DNA of 64,000 nucleotides from Picochlorum sp. 'celeri' (Eukaryota > Chlorophyta > Trebouxiophyceae): NCBI GenBank assembly GCA_010909725.1, contig JAACMV010000015.1:806001-870000 (forward strand). Reading direction: 5' to 3'. The notes beneath the pieces were generated by a model, which saw only the letters and a program-made list of their open reading frames with translations, ran no database searches and was not told the origin of the DNA. Shown piece by piece: positions 10,375-21,784 of this stretch; position 1 is the stretch's first letter; every line of letters starts with the position of its first letter. The translations under genes were made by a program, and so were the position numbers.

Positions 10375-10701
10375 ATGGGAGGAGAGCGTGTTAGACTTTA
10401 CGTCACAGGACAGTTCCTGGGCTACAAGCGTGGAAAGACCAACCAGTACAACCACACTGCTCTGATCAAGATTGCTGGCGTGGAGTCCAAGGGGGAGACT
10501 GACTTCTACCTCGGAAAGAGATTGGCATATATTTACAAGGCAAAGACCATGAAGAAGGGTAGCTTGTATCGCGTAGTCTGGGGCAAGGTCACCCGTGCCC
10601 ATGGCAGTGTAGGTGTCGTCAGGGCCAAGTTCAGAAAGAACTTGCCACCACAGGCTATTGGAAGCAAGATCCGTGTGATGCTCTATCCTAGCAGAGTGTA
10701 A
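10375..10701 (+). CDS. RPL35A: 60S ribosomal protein eL33 (L35a)
   Basis: One exon encodes 108 residues, the normal length of eL33. The sequence opens [20 protein letters not shown] and continues with [37 protein letters not shown] and [19 protein letters not shown], all hallmark blocks of L35Ae. It is a component of the large cytosolic ribosomal subunit. The ATG at 10375 is in strong context (cacaATGGG). A TTGCTGCAG just upstream (ending 10359) looks like a 3' splice site, so a 5' UTR intron is likely, as is common for ribosomal protein genes. TGTAA at 10727-10731. Confidence 0.97.
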   Translation: MGGERVRLYVTGQFLGYKRGKTNQYNHTALIKIAGVESKGETDFYLGKRLAYIYKAKTMKKGSLYRVVWGKVTRAHGSVGVVRAKFRKNLPPQAIGSKIRVMLYPSRV

Positions 10702-10736
10702 TACAGATAGTAATAGGTTTTTATTGTGTAACAATC

Positions 10737-10756
10737 GATAGATAGATAGATAGATA
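10737..10756. repeat. (GATA)5 microsatellite
   Basis: Five exact GATA units immediately after the eL33 poly(A) signal. Simple repeat; likely polymorphic in length. Confidence 0.9.
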
Positions 10757-10808
10757 TTGCAGTTTTCTTTTTTCGGCCTTGCAGTTGCAGCCCCCATGGC
10801 CATATGGC

Positions 10809-10824
10809 GCCCTCGATCGAGGGC
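10809..10824. repeat. 16-bp perfect palindrome
   Basis: GCCCTCGATCGAGGGC is self-complementary over all 16 bases. It lies about 165 bp upstream of the kinesin start codon, so it may be a protein-binding site in that promoter, but no known factor is recognised. Confidence 0.55.
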
Positions 10825-10987
10825 TCGGAAAGTACCGGTAATCAAGGGCCTGATACTTCCGCAGTCGTCTATAACAAATAAATATGATACATGTATTTGT
10901 ATTATATGGACAACTTGTAGTATTATCCAACGCATAGGCGTATAGGGCGTGTATCGGGTGTCAACCGCTCTTGCGATCGTTCCCGCC

Positions 10988-13900
10988 ATGGGTGGTTCCG
11001 CACACAGTGATGCGAAGAAGCACACGTTTTTAGGGAATATGTTTGGTAAAATGCATGGATCTTCGAAGAAGAAGACCCCTGCGAAGGCCGAGGAGGGGCA
11101 TGGGCGAGGGACGGTTAGAAAGTTGTTCCCATTTTCCCCATCTAGGATTCCGAAATCGGCAAATGGGGTGAAGAGTCCTAGTCGACAGCAGTCGACACAG
11201 AAGAGTGGAGCCATGCGGTGTGTGGTTCAGGAGCACGAGGGAGAGTTGATTCCTGCGTCGCGAGGCAAGGTTGTTTCAGAGGCGAATGGTGGCTCTCAAC
11301 GGGTTGATTCGTCGATACAGGTGGTTGTGAGAATTCGCCCAATGAGTCAAAAAGATCGACGAACTGGAGCAGTTGAATCTCGTGAAGGAACTATTCATTT
11401 ACAGAGTGGGTTGGGAGAGCGGTATTCGTTTGCTTTTGACACAGTGCTGGATGAGAAGATGAGCCAGACAGACGTGTATGAGAGTGCTGGAAACTCTGTT
11501 ATTGATAATTGTTTGAAAGGGTTTCATGGTTGCTTGTTGGCGTATGGGCAAACTGGTTCTGGAAAGACGTATTCTATGATGGGTGTTCCTGAGCGTGCAT
11601 CAGTTGTCAGGTCGCGTGATGACCCTGATAGAGGAGTGATTCAGAGGTCTTTTGAAGATCTGTTTCGAAAGATGGAGCGTCGGGTATGTGTCGTTTCTTT
11701 TGTGGGTGTGCTGTCGCGATGATGCATGTATGATGATTGGTTGTATGGTGCAGCGCCAGGAGAAGGCTCGCGAGGGTGGAAGCATGCGATACAAGGTTGT
11801 CTGCTCATTTATTGAGATTTATAACGAATCTATTACCGATTTAACGTACCCAGAGGGTGTAGGCCTTAGCATTCGGGATGATCCTGTCAAGGGAGTCTAT
11901 GTGGAAGGTGTTCAACAGCATGCTGTGTCTTCAGTGGAGGATGTCGAAGAGCTTCTTTGCCTGGGTATGTCTAATAGAAAGGTTGCTGAAACTCTAGCAA
12001 ACGATCGATCGTCTCGATCACATTCTGTATTCACTGCTACGGTGGAACAGACGATTGAGGAGCCAGGGCATGTAGCACCAGTCATTCTCCGTTCCAGGTT
12101 GCACCTTGTTGATCTGGCAGGATCAGAGAGGCAAAAGGCATCTGGAGCTGCTGGAGAGCGCCTCAGGGAAGCTTCTAATATTAACAAGTCCCTATCAGCG
12201 CTGGGACACGTGATTATGAGTCTTGTAGATCTCCAGCAAGGGAAGCAGCGACATATACCATACAGGGATTCAAAGCTTACGTACTTGCTCCAAGATGCCC
12301 TTGGAGGAACCTCAAAAACAGTGCTTCTTGCGACAATCAGTCCATCAGTGTCTAACGCTTCAGAGACACTCAGTACACTCCGTTTTGCTGATAATGTCAA
12401 GAGGATACGGAATAAGGCTGTTGTGAATCAGGCTGTTGAAGGGGATGTTGAATCGTTGAAGAAAGAAGTTCTCCATTTGAGGGAAGAATTATCAAGAGCA
12501 CGTGGCGGGCAGCAAGAAATTCCTGGTGACGTGTGCCTGAAGGAAGAATCAGTAGAGGAGGATGGGTCTAGAAAGGCATTAGTGGCAGCATTACGGCGTG
12601 AGGAAGACATGTGTAGGAAGGTTGCGTCGATCCAAGAGGAACTGGTTCTTCTACAAGAACTCGTTGATGCGAAAGAAGCTGATTTACAGCGGACAAAAAT
12701 GATGCTTCGATTGAAAGAGAGTAGGATTACGAGATCACAGGCCACGCATGCTGAGAGTCACAAGGTTGCTGCCTTGCAGGAGGAGATAATTCTGCTGAAA
12801 CAAAAGGTTGAAGCACATCCAGAAGTGAAGAAATTTGCATTGGAAAACATTCGCTTGCGACGCCATATTGAAGATCATGCACAAGATCATGAGGCCTCCC
12901 CTGCCATGGTTCCAGAGGAGGAGTTTCAGCAACTCAGGAAGGAGCTGCTTGCCATGTCAACTGTGGCTGAACAGGCCATGGAGGAAGTCCAAACCCTCCG
13001 TGCTGAAGCATCTGCAGCAAAGGAAGTTTTACGGACGGCTGAAAAGAAGATGCGCGAGCCTCTGAGCCCCTCCCCAACTAGAATAGCACATGTCGAGAAT
13101 GCAGGGCGAATAGCAGAATTGGAAATGCAGCTCGACAATTTGCAGATGCTTGCAGATAAAAATTCCGCGCAACAGCGTGAGTATGAAAGACTTTGTACAC
13201 ACGCTGCAGAGTTAGACGCAGTCGTTGAGACACTGACCATACGATGCAGTCAGTTGAGACGAGAACGAGATGATTGGTGTGATTCATATCCCCTCATTCT
13301 CCAAACGCTTGTTGAAGGATGGGATGAACGAGCAACTCTCCTTCAAAATATCAATGATATGCAAGAATCATTCGCGAGAGAGAAGGATGTACACACAAGC
13401 CAGCACGAAAAAGCAAAGCAAAGGGTTGAGGAGGCGCTGAAGACAGCATCCCTGCTGAACAAGGAATTGCAGCTCAAGGATGCTAGGATCGGGGGACTGC
13501 AAGAGTCTATAGATATGCTTGTGTCAGAAAAGCAAACATTACAAAATCGTATGTTGACAGCCGAGAGTGATGCACAACGCATCACACAGGAGTATGAAGA
13601 ACGAGGGGAGATGCTGGCCGAGACAAGAACAGCCCTTGAGGCATCGCGTACACACGTTATAGAACAGACAAGATTGGTTAAAGAAACCAGTACGAAACTC
13701 CAGGAGTTGCAGATCGCGTACGATAGCATGAACCAAACGTCGAAAGCGAGGGAAAAGGAAGTATATTCCCTGCAAGCTGCACTTGCTGCTGCTGACATGG
13801 ACGCACAGATGGCTCAAGCAAAGCTCAAGGAAAAATCCAGACAGATATCTGAACTTGATGAATCCGAGACTTCTTTGCGTGGTACAGTCATAGAATTGCA

Positions 13901-14438
13901 GAAAAAGATGGAGGAATCACAAAAGGCGATGGATTTAGAAATTCGCGAGTTGACACAAGATTTGGAGGCATCTCAGCTTCTCATTCAAAGATTAGAGAAG
14001 GAGTTGGAGACAGCCAAACACAAGTACGAAAAGTTACAAGATCAACCAAATCACGGATGGGCAGAAGAGCGGAAGTATCTCGTCCACAAGGTAAAAGACC
14101 TGCAAGAGAAGCTAGAGGATGCAGAAGCCCGAGCCCAAGACCACATGGAATCGGTTGAGGGCACAGGACCGTTGGGCAAAGAGGCTCGTGCCAGGACGTT
14201 ATCACAAAAACTTCAAGACGCAGAAGATACAATACTCCATCTGACGCAAGAAGTGGCATCTCTGAAGACACAGATCAAATCCAGAGATGAGACGTTGGCA
14301 ACTGTTCGAAATCAAATGGCCATGGAAGTGACAGATGCTGCCCAACAAGTCCAAGAACTCGTTGCGGCACAGGCACGAGCAGAAGATTTAGAGAGACAGT
14401 TGGCCAAAATTCGACGACAACATGGATTGCATGCATGA
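10988..14438 (+). CDS. Kinesin-12 (KIF15/POK-like) motor protein
   Basis: Exons 10988-11683 and 11754-14438 (70-bp intron, GTATGT donor, phase 0) encode 1126 residues. The motor domain spans residues ~105-480 with the P-loop AYGQTGSGKTYSMMG, switch I NDRSSRSHSVF, switch II LVDLAGSERQK and the LNKS-equivalent INKSLSALGHVI. The neck RIRNKAVVNQ matches the kinesin-12 subfamily, whose members act in spindle bipolarity in animals and division-plane or phragmoplast placement in plants. The N-terminal 100 residues are basic and disordered. The rest, from ~480 to the end, is almost continuous coiled coil, consistent with a dimeric motor. The start ATG has a good context (gccATGG). TGTAA at 14482-14486. 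Confidence 0.93.
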
Positions 14439-15010
14439 TTCAGGTCGAATGGATTGGAGCTCTTTGTTTCTGATAGAATTCTGTAAAAAAAAATTCCAGG
14501 TCATACTGCGATGGGAGAGTATCCATATTCCGTGCAACCCCTTTTCTATCCCGCTAATCTCTTGAATATTGTATCGTAGTTTTTTGACGAGTTGTAGTTG
14601 AGAATAGGGAGATGCCATGATCCTCCACGACAAGAACGGTACGAAGGTCCTCACGCCAAGTCAAGGAACCACACACAGCCAACGTGTGGCTGGTCCATGA
14701 GGTGGTTTTATTACATGAAAGATTCTCAATACATGTGTCCATCAATGCAGGAAACGAATAGGGAACGGTAGAGATACGAAGTCAAGGTCTTGCACGGCCA
14801 AACGGTGGTTTTGTTCTCTGTCCATATCTGGCCGCTTTCTCTCCCTGATTTTGAAGGATTCATTTAATATTCTCTAGGCGAGGGTAGAGTGGCAGTAGGA
14901 AGGTTTCAGGTCCGGAGACGGAGGTCGATTTTGGTGTGAACTACTCGTTGCGTCGCCGGTGCGTACAGAGTTGTGCCTGGAGGGATTGAAACAGCGCGTA
15001 TATATTTATC
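14439..15010. other. Intergenic region without a recognised gene
   Basis: About 570 bp between kinesin and the acetyltransferase. Both strands have 60-90 codon open frames, for example a minus frame starting MASPYSQLQLVKKLRYN near 14616, but none shows a domain or clear codon character. It should contain the kinesin 3' UTR (TGTAA at 14482) and the acetyltransferase promoter. Confidence 0.35.
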
Positions 15011-18000
15011 ATGGATTCTGGGATCCATGAGGTGAAACAAGAGCAGGGGCCTGCTGAGTTGACTGGGAATAACCCACACTGCTCTGATGCCGTTCAACAT
15101 ACAGAAGTGAAGACGGAGAGGCCAGAGATCAAGGTGGAACAGCCGGAGGACCATGATGCTGCCTCAATGATGGGAGAATTGCCCTCCTTTGGGGTGACCA
15201 TGGTTCCATCCATGGAGCAAACGATTGCACCAGGCTCTGGTACAGCTGTCGTGCAGACGACAGGTGTAGACGGCAGTCGGCAGGACATGCCGACGTCGAT
15301 ACATGCGAATCAGCAGCCTCCAGCTCCTCAAAAGGCGGAAGATGTCAATGTTATTCAGACCATGGCTGTGACCAGGTGGCAAGAGACTATAACAGTTGAA
15401 CAGCGAAGGAAAATTGTGACTGATTTGGTTAGTGTATTCAAATCAAAGAATAATATCAACGCCGATGACAGGGTTCTGTTAGGTTTGGCTAGAAGAGTTG
15501 AAGAAGCATGGTTTGCTCGAGCACAGACAAAGGTGTGTTATTTGACTGCTTCCATAGGATGGCACGGATTCTGATGTGTGTTGGTGTTTTGGTTGTAGGA
15601 GCAATATTTGGACCATTCGTTGATGTCTAGAAATTTTCAGAGTATGATTGCGAAACTTGCGAAGAAGAGGCCTCGTGAGGATACGTCTCATATAGGCCCT
15701 GCACAGGGAATGCAGCAGAGAATGGCGCACCAGGTTGCAGGAGAAATGAGGCAGAACACTGGTTTTGGAGTGAGCAATGCTGCAAGGCCGAGTGGCAACC
15801 AATATATGAGCACGCATGGGCAGTATATGCATCAGAGTGGTTCAAATGTTGGATATAGTGTGCCCCAGCAGTCTGGATATCCAATGATGAGTGCACAGAT
15901 GGTAAATCAGAACATGCCATATTCGTCTCAGGTGCTGCCGGGGACGTATCAGTATCAGGCACAAGTACCCATGCAGCCGATGATGCAAACAAGTGTGTAC
16001 CCTACTCAAGGAGTGCAGCAGAATACCTCTCAAGCTCAGTATATGAGTAATGGTGCACCAGTGCTTCTGCGTGGATCGACCCCAGCTGTTCAGATGCAGC
16101 CCAGTCACGGCGTTGCCGTCGCTCCACCACAGCCATCGAATAGTGGAACTGCGACTTCCCAATCCTATTTTATTAGGTCTGAGCAGCGACCAGATAATAA
16201 CCAACAGCAGATGATTCCAATTACTGATACTGGAGGGGCTCCACAACCAATGGTTCCAGTTACTGATCAAGCTGCTGAGTCACGAAAACAAAGTTTCGAT
16301 GCTACTTTGAGGTCTGAAGTGCCCAAGAGTGGCAATACAGCTGAACGGAAAGCGCAAATATTGACTCAACAGAAATGGCTGCTTTTCCTAAGGCACTGTG
16401 CCAAATGCACACTGTCTCCTGACCAGTGTCAGTACAAGCATTCGTGTGCTACGACGAAAAAGCTATGGGAGCATCTCATACGCTGCAAAGAGAAGAATTG
16501 CAAGTATCCCAGGTGCGAGCCATCAAGGGCGTTGCTCATGCATCATCAGCAGTGCAAGAGCAGAGACTGTCCCGTTTGCATTCCTGTAAAGCAATATGTT
16601 GCAAAACAGCGCGAGTCGGTGCAAAATGACAAGCTAGCGAGGAGTGGTCTGACAGAGGCGGAGCAGAAGAAACAGATTGAAATGGCCAAGGCTAGGAGAG
16701 CAGAGCTGCAGCGCAAACATGTGATTGCGCAGGCCCATTCAACAGGAGATTTGTCTGTGCCAATCGTAAATACAGATACAAAGCCCAAGTTGAACTTGAA
16801 GTCCAATATGGGAACGTCTCTCATAGAATTCTTCACAGTGGAAGAAATTGAGAAGCATTTATCCATGCTGAGGATATCAGATGTGCCAGCCAAACCTGCG
16901 GTGCCAGCCAAGAAATCAAGCTCGACATCAAATCTGGTTGACCTTCCTCCTTTAATTGAGGAAGAGTCGCAGTGCAAGTTATGCAATCATAACAAGCTGC
17001 TTTTTGAGCCTCAGGCATTGTATTGCTATAGTTGTGGAGTCAAAATCAGCCGCAATCAACTGTATTATGCATCTCCCCCTGATTGTGACATTAGGGCTAC
17101 TTGGTGCTCGAATTGCGTGAGGAATTCAAAGGAGAAGCTGATGTTAGAATCGTTTACGATTAAAAAGGAGCAGCTAGTGAAAAACAAGAATACATTTGTA
17201 GCAGAAGAGGCATGGGTGCAGTGTGATTACTGTGAAGGATGGGTACATCAGATTTGTGGCATGTTCAACAAGGGTAGAAACGATGATAGTAGAGGATTCT
17301 TTTGTCCAGAATGTTTGCTGACGAGTTTAAAGGCGGGCACAAGGTCCATACCGGAGACACGCCCCCAGGCCATGTTGACTGCAAAAGACTTGGCCAGGTG
17401 TCGCTTGTCTGATGTCTTGGAATCACGTCTCAATAAAGTGATGGAGAAGGACAAGGAGCAGAGAATTAAGGAGGGAGTAGACCCTAAAGATATAGAAGAC
17501 TTTCCGCTCTTTGTCAGAGTTGTCAACAATGTTGAGAAGAAATTGGAGGTAACTCCGCTTTTTGCAAAGGAATTTTGTCAGGATGGACGACCAGATGCAT
17601 ACATGTACAAGCAAAAGGTCATTCTGTTGTTTCAAAGAGTGGAGGGCGTAGACATGTGTCTGTTTTGTATGTATGTTCAGGAGTATGGAGATGATTGTCC
17701 TGCCCCAAACAACAGAACCGTCTATCTATCATACTTGGATTCGGTCAAGTACTTCCAACCAGAAGGCACTCAGGCGATGGGACTGGGCATTGCTCTGCGG
17801 ACCCTGGCCTATCATGAGTTGCTGATGGGGTACCTACAGGATGTCAAAGAGAGAGGGTTCTGTGCAATGTACATATGGGCTTGCCCACCAATGCAGGGAG
17901 ATGATTACATTTTCTACTGCCATCCCGGAAAGCAGAAGGTGCCTCGTTCAGATAGACTACGAGAATGGTATCTGAGTATGCTCAACAAATCTAAAAGCGA

Positions 18001-19282
18001 AAATACGGTTGTGTACATTTCAAATTTGGTAGACACCTTTTTTGAAGGTGGACGAGATCACCGTCTAGAAAAGCCATCTGTAGCAGATCTGCCATATCTA
18101 GCAGGGGACTATTGGCCGGGTGAGGCTGAAAGGCTCTTGGCACAAGGCGATGCTGGAATTTCTAGTGGCTCTATGAAAGGAAAGAAAGAAAAACGGCTGA
18201 GGCTGCCAGACGGTGCTGGACCGGGTCAGATTCTTCTTGCTCAGCTCGCAGAATACGCTGACATGCAAAAGATGAAGGAGGATTTTATCGTAGCCCATCT
18301 TTACGAATCTTGCTCTCATTGTCGAGTATATATCAATGGAAGTGCGAGATACTATCATCCAAACCCTCCACAAAAGGTTACAATAAAGAGTGAGAAGGTG
18401 TTTGATGGTATATCATTGGACAAGCCAGGGACAAGTTCATCCAAATCGGTCTCATTGACTCGGTTCCAGTTGTGCGAAAAATGTTACTTACGGGAAGGTG
18501 GCCAGCTCGAGGATGAAAAGCCTCTGGGTCTGCCCAATGGCATTTCCTTGTCAGATTTAGTGGAAGAGCAGTGCCCCATCATCCCACCAAATCAGGATGA
18601 TGACCCTACGATGGACAGCGAATTTTTCGACACAAGACAGCAATTCCTATCCCTTTGTCAAGGAAATCATTATCAATTCGATACCTTGAGAAGGGCAAGG
18701 CACTCGTCGATGATGGCGCTGTATCATTTGCACAACCCAAGCGAACCAGCATTTTCAGCAACATGCAATGTGTGCCAGGGTGAAGTGCAACCAGGACAGG
18801 GCTACCGCTGCTCTCAGTGCCCTGATTTTGACATGTGCAGCACATGCTACCAAAATCCTCTCGTCACGCATCAACATCCGCTCACTGCCCCAGAAAAGAA
18901 AAAGTTTGATGAGACATGTATGCGCCTCACGCAAGAGGAACAGCGCAAGAGAGAAAATGCATTAAAGGAAATGTTGAGAGTTTTATTGCATTCATCACAA
19001 TGCAGAGATCGCGAGTGCAAGAGTGCACTGTGCTTGAAGTTCAAAAACCTCTTCCGACATGCAAATGATTGCAGAACAAGGCTGACAGGGGGATGCCAAT
19101 ATTGCAGAAAACTGTGGCAGTTTTTGCAACTCCATGCCAAAATGTGCACCCAATCAAACTGTCCAGTCCCTCGATGTGCTGAATTACGTGCCCTCCGTCG
19201 ACAGCAAGTAGCGAGACAAGAAGAAAAGAGGAGAGAGGCATACAGGAGAATGATGGAACAGCAGCTCAATCCTACCACGTGA
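15011..19282 (+). CDS. p300/CBP-type histone acetyltransferase (HAC family) with KIX domain
   Basis: Exons 15011-15532 and 15599-19282 (66-bp intron, phase 0) encode 1401 residues. Order of domains: KIX-like helical bundle ~121-195, split by the intron (TRWQETITVEQRRKIVTD ... EQYLDHSLMSRNFQSMIAKL); Gln/Met/Pro-rich linker; TAZ1 zinc finger ~422-515 (LRHCAKCTLSPDQCQYKHSC); PHD finger ~630-750 (WVQCDYCEGWVHQICGMF); KAT11 catalytic domain ~767-1110 (VYLSYLDSVKYFQPEG, IWACPPMQGDDYIFYCH); ZZ finger ~1225-1265 (CNVCQGEVQPGQGYRC); TAZ2 ~1299-1390. No bromodomain is seen, which is the plant HAC arrangement. It should acetylate histones as a transcription co-activator in the nucleus. TGTAA at 19342-19346. 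Confidence 0.95.
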
Positions 19283-19348
19283 TGTGCATACCTCTATCAA
19301 AAAGGTTTTTTACCGTATAATGTACAACAACATAATAATAATGTAATA

Positions 19349-20164
19349 TCATTGATTTATCTCGTTCTCATACTCTTTCAACTGCTCCATAAATCCATCA
19401 TTTGGTAATGCACATGGTCGAACCCGCTGGACTGCACGCAGTGCATCATCCACGCTCAACCCATGCCGACTCACAAGGTATCCAACCACAAAAGCAACAC
19501 TCCGACTCTGTCCAGCAGAACAATGAACCAAAACTCCACCCTCTCGACATCCCTGATCAATAAATTCAAACACCTGATCAAAGTAGCAACGAATATTGAT
19601 ACTCCCATCATCAAATACAGGAATCTTCAGATACTCCAAACACCAACCACCCTTCCCCATGTAGTAACACGGTACAATTGGACTCGCATTCACCACATGG
19701 GTCACCTGTTTCTCTCGCAACGCCGCTGCATTCTTTGCTGCCATACTCGACCCCACATACAAGGGCAACCCACACACAGACGCACTCGGAACAGTATCCT
19801 CCCCACTCCACCGCCTCAACAACGCCGCCTTCTGCTCCGCATGTATCCTCAACCTCATCTCTTCTTCAACTTCATCCTGCCTCGAACGCTGCTCCAAACT
19901 CATCCTCCTCAGGTTCAACGTGCATCTCTCCCCAACCAAATTCGTCACCACAGTCTCCGTTTCCCGCAGCATACTATACCGATCAAACGCTCGTATCTCA
20001 GCCAATAACAACTGTTGCAACCTTTGTCGACACAATGTCGGATATTCCACACTCGTATGATGCTTTTTATTCTTCTTATGCACGTGCCCCGTGGTTGCTG
20101 TCTCGTTCACACCCACATCCCCATCTTCATACAACAATACGCTTTTTGGTAGCACTGGAGACAT
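19349..20164 (-). CDS. Dual-specificity protein phosphatase
   Basis: Single exon of 271 residues from ATG 20164. The C-terminal half (residues ~128-265) is a dual-specificity phosphatase domain: entry strand GLPLYVGSS, the conserved acid in IPVFDD, and the P-loop HCSAGQSRS at 214-222, in which Cys215 is the nucleophile and Arg221 binds phosphate. The N-terminal ~125 residues are charged and helical (EVEEEMRLRIHAEQKAALL) and unlike any domain I know. The family removes phosphate from Tyr and Ser/Thr of signalling proteins, or from other phosphorylated substrates. The gene is convergent with the acetyltransferase (66 bp between stops) and divergent from the FKBP gene. Confidence 0.92.
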   Translation of the reverse strand: MSPVLPKSVLLYEDGDVGVNETATTGHVHKKNKKHHTSVEYPTLCRQRLQQLLLAEIRAFDRYSMLRETETVVTNLVGERCTLNLRRMSLEQRSRQDEVEEEMRLRIHAEQKAALLRRWSGEDTVPSASVCGLPLYVGSSMAAKNAAALREKQVTHVVNASPIVPCYYMGKGGWCLEYLKIPVFDDGSINIRCYFDQVFEFIDQGCREGGVLVHCSAGQSRSVAFVVGYLVSRHGLSVDDALRAVQRVRPCALPNDGFMEQLKEYENEINQ

Positions 20165-20497
20165 TTTTATATATCATAAATGTCAAATCAATCAACAATG
20201 GGCAACATATGGTTGTTCCGTCCGTGTGCCTCTCGGAACCTGGTCAAAGTCCCCCCACGACACTACACTGGTCGCGTTCTTCTCCGCAGGTGGGACCAAA
20301 CCACAAATATATTCAAAAATTCCACTGCTCCGGTTGTCCGAGACAAGGACGGTACCTGTCCATGACGGAGCGATTTCACCGTAAATGAATACAATAAAAA
20401 TATACGCCCCACCACCGTTGGTACATCCATCACAGGAGATGGATGCGCTATTGTATCGATTTTCCCATTCATCATATTGTAGTATCGACAAATCAGC
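20165..20497. promoter_or_regulatory. Divergent promoter region, phosphatase/FKBP
   Basis: About 330 bp between the two divergent start codons. Open frames exist on both strands (for example minus 20192-20491), but nothing in them matches a known protein. It is best read as a shared bidirectional promoter. Confidence 0.4.
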
Positions 20498-21157
20498 ATG
20501 GCATCGTACCGTATGGTTGGAGCAACAGGACAGACGCTGAGTGCAGCAGGGATCAGAGTATCTGTTTCCGGAAGGCCGGCACAGAGCACCAGAATCGCTG
20601 CGTCATATCAGCCATCTGATGCATCATCATTGCCTCAGACAACGCGACGCACAGCGCTCATGCTCGGATCGACATTGGTCATATCGACGCTTGGCTCTCG
20701 AGCAACCTTGGCGGAGGGGGAGGAGGATGGCGCAAAACTCTTGTGCGATGATGCCTGTGCATCCGAGTTGGCGACCAAGGAAAAGGTGACGCTTCCATCG
20801 GGGCTGGCATTTCAGGATATCAAGGTGGGGACTGGTCCAGCTCCACCAGTAGGATACCAGGTGGTGCTTCATTACATCCTGATGAATCAGGATGGGCGAG
20901 TGATTTCGAATAGTTTGGAGAATGGAAACCCATATGATATTCGTGTGGGTACTGGGCAGGTTGTGGCTGGGTTGGATGAGGGGTTGAAGACGATGAGAGT
21001 GGGAGGGATTCGGCGAGTGTATGTGCCAGGGGAGCTGTCATTCCCAAAGGGGCTTCCTGCTGGGCCAGGTAGGCCCAGGGTTGCTCCCAATTCTCCCGTG
21101 GTGTTTGATGTGCAGTTGTTGTATATTCCGGGATTGGATACGGAAGACGATGAGTAA
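20498..21157 (+). CDS. Thylakoid-lumen FKBP-type peptidyl-prolyl isomerase
   Basis: Single exon of 219 residues. The N-terminus looks bipartite: a Ser/Ala/Arg-rich plastid transit region (residues 1-48) followed by twin-arginine TRRTALMLGSTLVISTLGS and a cleavage-like ATLA at ~72, typical of lumenal proteins imported by the Tat pathway. The FKBP domain spans ~98-213 (LPSGLAFQDIKVGTGP, GLDEGLKTMRVGGIRRVYVP, FDVQLLYIPGL). It resembles plant lumenal FKBP16/FKBP18-type members, many of which are weak or inactive isomerases used in photosystem or NDH assembly. Which subtype it is cannot be fixed here. TGTAA at 21181-21185, and a convergent MaoC gene ends 49 bp downstream. Confidence 0.92.
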   Translation: MASYRMVGATGQTLSAAGIRVSVSGRPAQSTRIAASYQPSDASSLPQTTRRTALMLGSTLVISTLGSRATLAEGEEDGAKLLCDDACASELATKEKVTLPSGLAFQDIKVGTGPAPPVGYQVVLHYILMNQDGRVISNSLENGNPYDIRVGTGQVVAGLDEGLKTMRVGGIRRVYVPGELSFPKGLPAGPGRPRVAPNSPVVFDVQLLYIPGLDTEDDE

Positions 21158-21206
21158 TAATAATGGTATTATTGTGTTTGTGTAAATAATTCTATATCAA
21201 ATAGTG

Positions 21207-21740
21207 CTATGATGGCACTCTAGCCATGGCAGTCCCGTCGACAAGCACCAGTCCGATACGATCTGTACCATGGTCGGACTGTGCTATCCGACATTGTGTT
21301 TTAAATATCACGTGATGCCTCCTCCGCGACTCGATATCCACCACTGCCTCAAATGTCTCTCCCACCTATATACCATATATTATAACATAGAATTGATTCG
21401 AATGTCATTAATCAACAGCAGTATTGTACCACCATACCAATCCATAGTTTCTGAATTTCAGCGTCTGACTCATGTAGATGGCTCCGGGGAAATGCTTGCT
21501 AATCACGGATGGAAACAATGAGGCAGTCAGTATGCCTGGTACAATAGTTCCAGGGAAACCAGCATCTGTGGCTGCTGTGTGATCCACATGGATGGGGTTG
21601 GTATCCCCTGTTATATGTATGAATTTCTCTATGTCATCCTTGGAAAAGCGACCACGTTCTGTAAAGGTTGAATACGACACTGCTGCTGCTGCTGTCGACA
21701 TGTGAAAAGAACACCCGCGTGTCCATGTCGAACGAAGCAT
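21207..21740 (-). CDS. MaoC-like (R)-specific enoyl-CoA hydratase, probably mitochondrial
   Basis: Two exons, 21438-21740 and 21207-21365 (72-bp intron, GTATGG donor, phase 0), encode 153 residues. The hot-dog fold carries the hydratase motif ITGDTNPIHVD, in which Asp and His are the catalytic pair, and GFPGTIVPGILTASLFP. Splicing restores LKFRNYGL joined to VGETFEAVVDIESRR, the expected strand after the hot-dog helix, which confirms the intron. The N-terminus MLRSTWTRGCSFHMSTAAAA looks like a mitochondrial presequence. Homologues include HTD2-type 3-hydroxyacyl-thioester dehydratases of mitochondrial fatty-acid synthesis. It is the last gene of the minus-strand run, only 44 bp after the CDC123 stop codon. 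Confidence 0.9.
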
Positions 21741-21784
21741 GAGCAATTCCCAACAATTACTTTGTCATTATTAATAATATATTA

